DNA from: Ectocarpus siliculosus
Taxonomy: Eukaryota; Sar; Phaeophyceae; Ectocarpales; Ectocarpaceae
Direction of reading: 5' to 3'
Assembly (NCBI GenBank): GCA_000310025.1
Contig: FN648866.1
Span: forward strand, 1 to 27,994
Length of the DNA: 27,994 nt
The notes under the pieces were generated by a model. It was given only the letters and a program-made list of their open reading frames with translations, did not search any database and had not been told where the DNA came from. A program made the position numbers and the translations under genes. Shown here piece by piece: positions 19,356-27,994 of this stretch (position 1 is the stretch's first letter; each line of letters opens with the position of its first letter).

Positions 19356-19365
19356 GAACTGTCTG
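19356..19365. repeat. Target-site duplication (right), TIR element
   Basis: GAACTGTCTG, identical to 13344-13353 over all ten bases. Confidence 0.88.
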
Positions 19366-19840
19366 CACCATCTAATCAGCAGGGGTCGTTCGCTCTTTTT
19401 CATACATTTCAGAAATTTCGCAAGAACGCCGAATTTTCTGTGCGTGGCAAGGGGGTTGACGAAAAGCCTTCTGCAAGAAAATAGAAGGCAGTGTTCGCTT
19501 TTACCCACGTCAGGTGTTTGGCGCTATGCCTCGGGATTCCCTGACCTGTTCGCGGCCCCAGGTGCTGCCTGCTGCTGTGCGCTGTGCGTGCATCGATCAC
19601 AAAAAACTCCTGCAGTTTACTTGTGTGTCGATCGAAGCCTTGTAGAGGGGGATCCAGCTGGTGGGGTCCATTAACGTTATTTATTATTGTGTCGCCGCGC
19701 AAAGGCCGGGTCTTGGAGGTAGAACCCTCTCCCTCCCTCCCGGCCCTTCAGCCTACTAAGGAATCCACACGCTTCCTTAAGTAATAAGAACCAGGCTGAC
19801 CACACTCCGCTGGTCGCCCGGCTTGGATACAAACCTCCAT
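19366..19840. other. Intergenic, no gene seen
   Basis: No supported gene. GTGGGGTCCATTAACGTTAT at 19661-19680 recurs almost exactly at about 20530-20546, bracketing the diverged tandem block that follows. Confidence 0.45.
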
Positions 19841-19845
19841 GCCTT

Positions 19846-20240
19846 TCCATGCTCTGCTCAAGCCTTCGCTTTTGCCTGAGCACGCTTACCTCGGCTTACC
19901 GGTCGTTCCATGTCCTGCCCTCCGGCCAGAGACACGCTTACCTTGACCACACCCTTCGCATTATTCAGCCTTTCCATGCCCTGCTCAAGCCTAGAACATG
20001 CGCTTTTCCTCAACCTTCTGGTCTTTGCATGTCTCGCTCTCGCCAACAACATGCTTACCTCGGCTCAACCGGTCGTTCCGTGCCCTGCTGCTCAGCAGCC
20101 AGAGACACGCTTTTTTACCTTGACCCTAATTGTCCACCATCATTTTTGCGTTCCCATGCCCTGCTTCAGCCTAGAACACGCTACCCATGTCTAGCTTCCG
20201 CCCGAGACACGCTTACCTCGGCTTCAAAAAAAAAAAAAAA
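19846..20240. repeat. Diverged tandem block ending in poly-A
   Basis: Three imperfect units share TTTCCATGC(T/C)CTGCT(C)AAGCC, ACGCTTACCTCGGCTT(A)ACCGGTCGTTCC and CAGAGACACGCTTACCTTGACC-like words, starting near 19846, 19970 and 20150. The last is shortest and ends in A15 at 20226-20240. Translation is low-value and the pattern crosses frames, so it is noncoding. The poly-A end could mean a retroposed RNA. Confidence 0.6.
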
Positions 20241-20509
20241 CGAACCGACGATGCTCTTGCTCTCTTTCTCTGTCTGTCTCCTCCCTTCCGTACACTCGCT
20301 TCCTTCTTCTTCCTCCTCTGTCTCTCTTCTACTCCTCCTCTTGTTTGTTTGTTGTCTTGCTCTTTTGTTCAGATGTTTCTTCTGTTGTGAGCAAGGTGCA
20401 TCTCTTTCTTTTTCTTTTCTTTCCGTTACACATGCCTACTTATCTATCAATTCTCTCTTACCTACGGTGCCCCCTTTGATATTTCTAACCGTTCTGACAA
20501 AACACCAGG

Positions 20510-20760
20510 TTGTACAACACAAACTTCCACGTGGGGTCCATAACGTTATCTACCACACACACCGGTGGGGTAGCGGCGGATGTTCCCCACCAACCGTGGG
20601 ACCACCAAAACTGTGCTGTTTCGGCCTCACGATGGATACAATGATACCCCTGCAACGCCGCAACACGCTCGTTGAAGTCCTGTGCTGATTGGAGTATTGC
20701 AAAGCGAGCTACAGGTGGTGGGGTGTTTATTAAGCGTTAACCGCCCCACCGTTGGGGCCT
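20510..20760 (+). repeat. Dispersed repeat, copy 2
   Basis: Diverged second copy of the repeat at 12590-12830, same orientation. Here it leads into a CCCCACC/GGTGGGG palindrome cluster at its right end, which copy 1 has only in traces. Confidence 0.6.
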
Positions 20761-20830
20761 ATGAGAAATTTCCCCACGGGTGGGGTATTTAAAAATTCCC
20801 CACCGTAAATACCCCACCGGTGGGGTATTT
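20732..20830. repeat. CCCCACC/GGTGGGG palindrome cluster
   Basis: Four or five inverted motifs in 100 bases: CCCCACCGTTGGGG, CCCCACGGGTGGGG, CCCCACCG and, at 20807-20830, a perfect 24-nt palindrome with arms AAATACCCCACC. Spacers are AT-rich. Noncoding. Confidence 0.75.
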
Positions 20831-20840
20831 AGCCGTACCG

Positions 20841-21060
20841 AAAAACAAAATGCTTGCTTTTTTCACGGAAACGTGAAAAAAAACGTCGACATGCCTCTGT
20901 GCATTTTTTTAAAGGACCGACTGTTCCTTTACTTTTTCTTCTGATAGTGAGCCTAAGTGGCCAGGACGCAATCGAACGTCCTCCTAACCTAGCCTACTAC
21001 GCAGTGCAGACCTTATCTACATGACTGACGCGCGGACTCCGTGTGTGTGTGGCCAGGTAT
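20841..21060. other. Intergenic, no gene seen
   Basis: No supported gene; includes an interrupted TTTTTTCACG/CGTGAAAAAA inverted repeat near 20858-20883. Confidence 0.4.
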
Positions 21061-21218
21061 CAGGGCATGCAGATTTACGCCCCACCATCACCAAGTGGTG
21101 ACGACGCACTTATCGGAATATATCGTATCACGTCGAATACAGGGCATGCAACTTTACCCCCCACCATCACCAAGTGGTGACGACGCACTTATCGGAATAG
21201 ATCGCAACACCTCGAATT
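21061..21218. repeat. 79-bp tandem duplication
   Basis: Copies at 21061-21139 and 21140-21218 share CAGGGCATGCA, CCACCATCACCAAGTGGTGA and CGACGCACTTATCGGAATA, with a handful of differences. Each contains the small palindrome CACCAAGTGGTG. Noncoding. Confidence 0.85.
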
Positions 21219-23129
21219 GAATGTGCATCGTGCACCAGGATAAGTAGCTACAGTAAATACCTACTCGATGCTACAACAGACCTACTATTTACAACACTGA
21301 AGAACTAGACTATGCATATATATATTCAAGCACTCTCTTCCAGATTCATAAGTCTGTATATTTAGCGGGCCTACCCCGGTTGCCCCGGTGGGGGGCGGGA
21401 GAAGCACCCAACTCCTGCTGTATGTAACTTTGTACACAATGCATCTCCAGCCCCAGACCGACGAATATTTCCAACAATCTAGTTCCATCGCACTGTGTTG
21501 ACAGACAGACGTTTGTGTCGTTTTCAGAAATAAATGGAGACCGTTTGGGGAGCCGTTCGTCTGTCATCAAGCAGTCATAGCATCTTCCGACCGGTTCACT
21601 CTAACAGTCCGTACGAAAATCGCGCGTCCACACTCCGAGGCTATACGCTTGCTGCACGCTGGAACAACGATACACAGGTCCGCGAGAAGTCTAAACCGCT
21701 GAGTATAGCGCGTGTGGCTGTTCAAGTATATATGTGGCAATCTGAGATATGGGACGCCGTTCGTTCTGGTTCTAATATGGCTGGTGCTGGACCACGTGCT
21801 GTCGTCATTTGTCTCTCTTTCATTGCCTTTTCATAGCGACCGATTTTCACATACTCTACTCTGAAGTTTTTCCATTGGGAAATACATGTAGACAAAAGTG
21901 GGTACAGGGCACAACCATGATAATTATCATTCATTCCGATTCATGGAAGAGACCATGTCGGGCCTGCCCATGATCTTCAATTTTTATACTTTCGGGCACG
22001 TCTTCAACCTGCTCACAACTGCGGCCCACAAGGTCTCAACAGGCTGCTCGAAATTCCGGTGTGTGTACACACCGGCATCTACTAATGTATTCATGCACCC
22101 ACCTTCTTCTGTTTTGTGACCAACTTTTTTCCGCCACACAAACACCTTTGTCGAAGATGTGTACAACTCTCGTCCTAATTTAATTCGAATATGACCTCCA
22201 CGTCACACGGGCAAACGTTCCGAACCTAGTATCGGACATACCTCGCACGGTGGGCCTTTAGAAGGAAATCGTCCTCAGAGGAGGACAACGCACATAGCCC
22301 ACATGAAACGCCTACATTTATTTGTGGAAACCCCAACAGCCCTTCGTGCCATGGTTTGTGGAATGGAATATTATCCAACATACTCACATGAACGACCAAC
22401 GTATGCAGCAGCGCGAACATTCTTCACGGTGTTCAACTGTTGTGCTCACCACGTCGTCCTGTTGTCCTGCTGCGGCTCCAACTCACGTCAGCGGACTTTA
22501 TGACATACATGTTGGTCACTCACGCGCTTTCACGCGCCTAACCCGAATTCTGTGGTAAGAAGCTTTTCATTCCAATACGCGTCGATGCCCGAATACAACA
22601 CAAGGCCGCCGTAGAGGCGTCATTCGACATCAGTTATACTAAATTGATTGGAATTGACCAATCATCGTGCTTTGCTCATTCTGATACAATACGGATTTAT
22701 TTGTTTTGACATTACTCGATGCACGCACGAAATATGTCGCGCCGCATTCAGAGCGCAAATTCCACCCCTACTCTCTATCACCTCGCTACGCACTGCCCCC
22801 CCCACGGCCAAGTAGTAGTTCGATCTGCCACACAAAGCACAGCATAGCTATCCGCAACACGATGTGTTACCCTCAACTTCCTCGCGTATTGCTTCACGGC
22901 AAGCTTTTAGTAAGCAGGCGCCCGTCATCGTGGTTGAGAACGGCCTGAGCATCAAAATATTTCTGAAGCTAAAACTCACAGGAGTGTCATGAATGCCGTC
23001 TCATTCTCTCTCCTCAATGCTCTTCCCTCTGGCAGCTGACTTTTCGCTCCGTCCCTTCCTGTTTCTACTGTCTGAATACGCTCCGTTAAGCCCCCTTCCT
23101 CTGGTTTTCGCCGAACAACTACCCCATAG
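21219..23129. other. No supported gene; may hold 5' exons of the next gene
   Basis: Open frames at 21534-21836 (+) and 21898-22119 (+) are the longest but have no recognised motif and no convincing splice partners. A perfect 14-nt palindrome ATGATAATTATCAT lies at 21917-21930. Early exons of the membrane-protein gene that follows could be within the last few hundred bases. Confidence 0.4.
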
Positions 23130-26100
23130 TCGCGAACTCTCCTTGCGAGGTCGGGGTATTGGACATGACAGGAAACCTCAGTGGATTGAACCATTGGCCG
23201 GGGCTCCGCCTGGAGATGGACGAGCTCGTGTCTACGTTTTGGCAAGACCGCCCGTGGAGTCGATATTTGTGTGATGACTGCTGGAAAGAAGTAGAGGTCG
23301 ACGACGAAGCGCACATGATACAGTGCGTGGTGGTCGATGGCATAACAGGCAGGAGAATGAGGAAGAGTGTGCTATGTTCGGATGCCAGCTCGACCTACCG
23401 GGGATGGGCGAGTGCAGGTATGTAGGCATACAATATTATTGGCGTCAAACATTTTAGGTTAACGAGGCTATGTACTGTATTACAGACACGACAAGAAGGT
23501 CCTCCGTCCCATTGTATATCATCCATAGTAGTTCAGTACCGCCCGCAGTCAAGAAATGCGGCCTCGAAGTACCCAAATCTACGAAATTGGCACGAAAACA
23601 CATGCTGAGTTGAGTTCCGACGTGGTAGAAGAACAAGAACCCGGCTTGGTGGGGTGACAATGGGCATCGACCCAGCTCTCCAGCCCCCTCGGGGTTAGGT
23701 ACTTACACCTTTTATAGGTTTCCTGTTTTCAATACGTGTCACTTTATGACTGATTAACAACAGAGCCACCCTGTTATTTGGGTGGCTGATTAACAGCAGA
23801 GTCACGTTGATCCCTGTTCCGTTGTTCAACGACAATGTCGGGCAGAGCGGGCATGGGGAAAATGCCTGGGAGCCCTGAATATCGGCGATGAGCCCATCTG
23901 GCTGGGCGAGAGGCGGCCGCCGCCGTACGCAGTGATCTCGAGCCAGGTGGACGACCCCAACGGAAACGCTCATGCCCCCGATCCAGTACGCCGGTGGTAT
24001 TGCTGTGGTCGAGCCCGTGCGTGTCTGGCCTGTGCAACCAAAACTGGCTTTTGGTGTTCAATCTATGTAGTGCACAAATTTGGCACGTATTGCGTTGTGT
24101 GGGTCACGGGCTGGGACCAACCACCTCCACCCAAAGTCCCCGTGACTCACCAAAGTCTAACGGCTCATCTCGTCTCGTTTCGCACCCATGACTCTGGTCT
24201 CACAGATATCCGTGGGGTGACTGTCATGTCATGAGACCGGAGCACAGTGACAATACTTACCTTCAGTGTCTCCTTCTGGAGGTGGGGTTCCAGGACATGA
24301 AGGACGAGATGAGGAAGCGCTATGAAGCCTTCAGGAGGGAAGAGGTTTGAGCCTGCTGAAGAAGTTGCAGCTACTCGAGTTCCTCGTAGTTGTCTTCCGG
24401 CAATCTTTGGAGGCTTCGTTTCACAACATCGGTAAATTCAATTCGGCATGAATGATCACCACCAAATGGGTGACAACTGTTGGACACTACTTCAATCAAT
24501 AGGTTTATCGACGGTCGAACAGAGCTACTGCAGCTAGGGAACAGGGGGGTCGACGTTTCTACGGTGCTAACATTGGTTACGTCTCAACTAGAGTGTTCGT
24601 GTCGTGATACTCATCCTCCTCACTCCCCCTGACACTGCATCATGGTCTTGCAGGCGAAGCCTCTGGTGAAAAAGATTGGAGAAAACATGCCAGAGTATCG
24701 TCGAACAATTGCCAGCGGCAAGTTGTCGATTCTCGTTGTGGTGCTGACGGTGATATGCGCGTTGCTGGCGGGGATTGTGGCAAACCCTCAGGTATAGGGG
24801 GTGCTATGTAGAGATCCGCCCGGTGTGGCGGGTGCAGGCCTTGAGTGCAGCCTAGATGGCTGCTTCGTTAGATGTGGGTAACCTATGGTCCGTGGTATAA
24901 AAATTTTCATCATGTACATGTAGCGGCGTTGGCGTCTCCATTGCGACTTCATTCTCGGTTAGAGACACAGAACCTGAAGGTCGAAGATGTCGTTGCAACC
25001 CCAACATACCGTTTTTGTCAGGGTTATTGGGCGAAGCACTCACGTTGCCTGGATGGAGTCGAGCCCTCCATGGGCGAGGTCGGCTGGAGCGAAGTCATGC
25101 TCACGATTCAACGAGTGAGTGGCGTGCTGCAACAGGGACCCTTCAGTGTATGATGCCCTCCCGAGATCGTTTACGCGTGGTAACGATCACGTCGCGAACC
25201 AACGACAGAAACGTCTTCCCATCCACAATGTGCAAAGCCCAGCAGCGCTTCACGTAGGCCCGCGTATTTTATAGCTTCCGATCCCATGTTGGTCTTTAGT
25301 TATCGCTCGCGTCGGTGCCAAATTTGACACAGCTCGAAGGATCGGACCGCATCTTGGCGGCGGCAGACTCCGGGGGGGAACACCTGGACGTCCTTATGGA
25401 GGTGCTGATGGAGGATCGCAAGATTTGGACGGAAACTTCCGACGAGGTGCAGGTCGGTCTGACCATCTCTTCTCAGAATATCACGGTTTTTGTGATTGCG
25501 GAACGTCGAGAGGGGGGTGCGGATAGAAGGTACGGTGATCACGTTCATCGGATACTCCCGACAAGAACGAAAACGAGCGATTTCCGCGTTATTCCTGTCT
25601 TCGCCGTTGCTCCTTCGTCTACATGCCTCGTATCCATATACAGGACACACCACCAGGTCCAGAAGCCGCGACAATCGAAGAAGACGCGGCAAAGGGTACG
25701 GACCACGCTCCGTTTGAGACGGAAGCAGCGACTTGGTCTGTCGGCACACAAGCGAGTGATTCCACCACGATACCCGACGATGTTCCTTTGGAAAGGGAGG
25801 AGTCTCTGGAGGACACGAAGGAGCCGAATGGTCCCCAATCCGCTGGCGATCAAGAAGAGACTGAATCCAAATCGTGGGTAGTCACCATCAAAAGTGTTTT
25901 GTATTACATTGGTTATTCAGCAGCAGTCGCGCCCTTCTTGGCACTCATTGGCATTTTGGGGAGTTATCGAAACACACTGCGATGGTCCAACTCCGCTGGC
26001 TCCCTCGATATCGATTTTCGTTTCGAGGAGTTCGTGGAAACTGGTGTCTGCTTCATTGGTGGTTCGATAGGAGCCATGACTTTCTTAGTGCTGGGCGGCC

Positions 26101-26387
26101 TTCTTCTTTGGGCAGTCGCGACTCTCTTGAAAGTCTGTAGCCGTGTGATGTTTCACAACCTTGGCTACTCCGCAGCAGTGGTGGCGTTCTTGATGCTCGT
26201 TGGATTTCTGAGGAACATGCATAATCGGCAAGCAAGGAACACCTTCGATGCAGTGGTGACATTCTTCGATGATTTCGTCTGCGGGATTGGGGATTCGGGA
26301 GCAATCGCGGTTTTCTCTGCACTACTCGATCTGGCTGCGTGGGCGGCCGAGGCGTGCTTGACCGTCTGTCGCCGTGCGATTAGTTAG
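23130..26387 (+). CDS. Unknown multi-pass membrane protein, spliced, internal duplication
   Basis: Exons proposed: 23130 (or ATG 23165)-23417, 23846-23946, 24294-24344 (or from 24267), 24654-24791, 25333-25446 (or 25452) and 25644-26387. The first junction is phase 1 and the rest phase 0, all consistent. The N-terminal part is soluble with a CDDCWKEVE cysteine pair and a PPPYAVISS stretch. Exon 4 has a basic helix (PLVKKIGENMPEYRRT) then a membrane span (LSILVVVLTVICALLAGIVA). Exon 5 is acidic and helical (LDVLMEVLMEDRKIWTE). The last exon begins with an acidic linker and encodes about four hydrophobic segments arranged as two 84-residue repeats (from 25908 and 26160). No family recognised. 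The 5' end and the donor of exon 5 are uncertain. Confidence 0.62.
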
Positions 26388-27994
26388 TACCGTGTGGGAG
26401 ATTTTGTCACCGCTCTTGTGAAGCGCGACGTATGAGTACTTTTCCATCCTTGTTTTCGTCTTCGGATGACAAACGCAAGTTGTCCGGGTGGGGTGAGACA
26501 CCCCATCGTCTGCGTTACACCTGCAAAGGCATGCTCGACCACCCCTTCCTCGCTTGCGCTGTACATGGTCTACGAGGGCGTCATACCCTGCAGGTTTTCG
26601 AACCTCGACGTATCTCCGCCTCAAATCATGTTTCCCACATTATCGTTGAATTTGTTGGCCGGCGAAGCTACGTTGACGTCTATCCGGGCCCCATCGTTTC
26701 GCCGCTTACACTGGGGGTGGGGTCCGTCAATGTTGACCAGACTATGCTTCTGCGGTAGTCGAGTTACGAGTGTCACTGTCGTCAGTCGTTCTATTCGAGA
26801 ATTAAGGCTAGGGCTTACCGTAGACGCAATGCACGTGCTGGGCTGTGGACGTGGTCCGCGCAGGGTTCACAGAAGGACTCGATGTCTCCGTGGTCCATGT
26901 GTTGAAAGATTGTGGCATGGTTAGGCCTTCCAACACCACACGATATCACGCCTGATTCTTTACGCGGCCAAAGCAATGCAACGGGAAGTACCATGGGGGA
27001 CGAACGATACACGTGTACACACACCGACGAGATTTGGGTGGAAGCACCAAAACACAAGAAAGGGGGAAGCCATGAAGGGGCGGGTTCCGTTGCCGGACGG
27101 GGGGGCGAGAGAAATGCGGACAGCGGCGCACGTAGAATATCGCCAACAGGTGCATAAAGAGGAGATATCGTGGTGTTGTGTAGATTAAGAACAGTGGAGC
27201 GTACATAGTGAACCATGGAACCCGGAAAGCGTTGGCAGCGGAATACTTGTTCTTGTAGCAACTGGGTTAGTCCGTTGACAAGCACCATGCATAGATGCCG
27301 CATGTGCCCCATGGACGGGGTAGATGGCTTTCTTTTCACCACCTAGACCTCTCTGCCTACAAGACTCGATCACAAAAAAAAGAGAGGGGGACAATATCGC
27401 AAAATCCTTCCGCACATCCTCAAACACGTGAAGTGGAAAGTGCATATACTGCCTTCTCCAACCTTGCACACAACAAGCAACGAGCATACCACACCACCAT
27501 ACATCCTCTCGGGCCCGATTACAAAACCATCTGCCCGTAGCCCGCAACACCGGCTGGAACGATGTGCCCCATCACGTTGCAGTATTGGCAAAGGTTCAAT
27601 CAATGATAGAATAATTGTGTCCTCCACATGCACGCGTGACGCGCGAGGGAACGAGTGAACGATCCCACCTCCCTAACCTGTAGACGTGGACCTCCAAGCG
27701 GAGGGTCGGATTGACGGCGATGATGGGCACCAGCTGTCCGATGCATTCTGTTATGGTATTTGGAGGTAGACATGCGATCGTGGTTATTTGGCGCCGTCGG
27801 ATGCTAAGACGTGACGTCATGCTAGATCAGGGCTTTATGCCGAGACATGTGCCCTTCTGTTCAGTGTGTGCATACAGACGATCTATGATCGTGTGTGCGC
27901 GGGATATTGTGAGTTGGCTTGGAAAGCGTTAATCAAGAGAAAGAGAACAACGGAAAGCAACAACAACCTGCTACTGTGGTCGGACGAGAGAGTT
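26388..27994. other. 3' UTR and intergenic, no gene seen
   Basis: The first several hundred bases are probably the 3' UTR of the membrane-protein gene. The remaining frames, including 27342-26815 on the minus strand, have no motif, no good start and no splice partners. Nothing further can be supported. Confidence 0.45.

Noticed and set aside
25531-25643. Donor AAG|GTACGG at 25530 for the fifth exon of the membrane-protein gene
   Set aside because: It is phase 2 and would put the last exon in a basic, motif-free frame; a phase-0 donor at 25447 or 25453 keeps the membrane-span frame.
26815-27342. 175-codon minus-strand frame as a gene
   Set aside because: No domain, no convincing start or splice signals, and a composition like the surrounding noncoding DNA.

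Overview
This is nuclear DNA from a eukaryote with intron-dense genes. A brown alga (Phaeophyceae, Ectocarpus-like) is the best guess. The reasons are introns of roughly 330-540 nt with GTGAG-type donors and pyrimidine-rich acceptors, a secreted-type protein joining an LNR/Notch-like Cys-rich stretch to an F5/8C-like domain, and heavy transposon and simple-repeat content. The organism is an inference; no rRNA, tRNA or organelle gene is visible to confirm it.

Layout, left to right. (1) 433-1842 (+): the 3' part of a spliced gene encoding an LNR-like plus F5/8C-like extracellular protein; three exons join in phase. (2) 1843-4817: no firm gene. It holds a cluster of GGTACCC/CCATGG palindromes, a perfect 21-bp-stem hairpin (2991-3041), one weak acidic exon candidate (3310-3465) and a ~630-bp array of CATG-centred palindromes (about 3640-4265). 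(3) 4823-12111 (-): a complete but disabled Ty1/copia LTR retrotransposon. It has two 332-bp LTRs (4 differences), a 5-bp target duplication TTAGC, and gag, protease, integrase, reverse transcriptase and RNase H in copia order, broken by three in-frame stops and several frameshifts. (4) 12112-13353: flank with small UUCG-loop hairpins, one copy of a dispersed repeat, and a 60-nt hairpin. (5) 13354-19355: a ~6-kb terminal-inverted-repeat DNA element with a perfect 10-bp target duplication (GAACTGTCTG), 47-bp TIRs (42/47 identical) and, inside both ends, dense subterminal arrays of CACTnnTATAAnnAGTG-type palindromes. On its minus strand is a four-exon gene (18902-16152, 289 codons) whose exon phases all match and whose product I do not recognise. 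The element also contains a 100-N gap (16499-16598) flanked by what looks like the same sequence twice, so the gap is probably an assembly artefact. (6) 19366-23129: repeats only (a diverged tandem block, a second copy of the dispersed repeat, a GGTGGGG/CCCCACC palindrome cluster, a 79-bp tandem duplication). (7) about 23130-26387 (+): a spliced gene for an unknown multi-pass membrane protein with an internal 84-residue duplication. (8) 26388-27994: nothing I can support.

The most interesting object is the TIR element. Structurally it resembles a Mutator-like element (10-bp target duplication, GGG-starting TIR), but I see no transposase; instead it carries an intron-containing orphan gene that starts just inside one subterminal palindrome array. 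Short-palindrome arrays with different core sequences occur at six places in the window, which suggests a recurring way of making such DNA in this genome.
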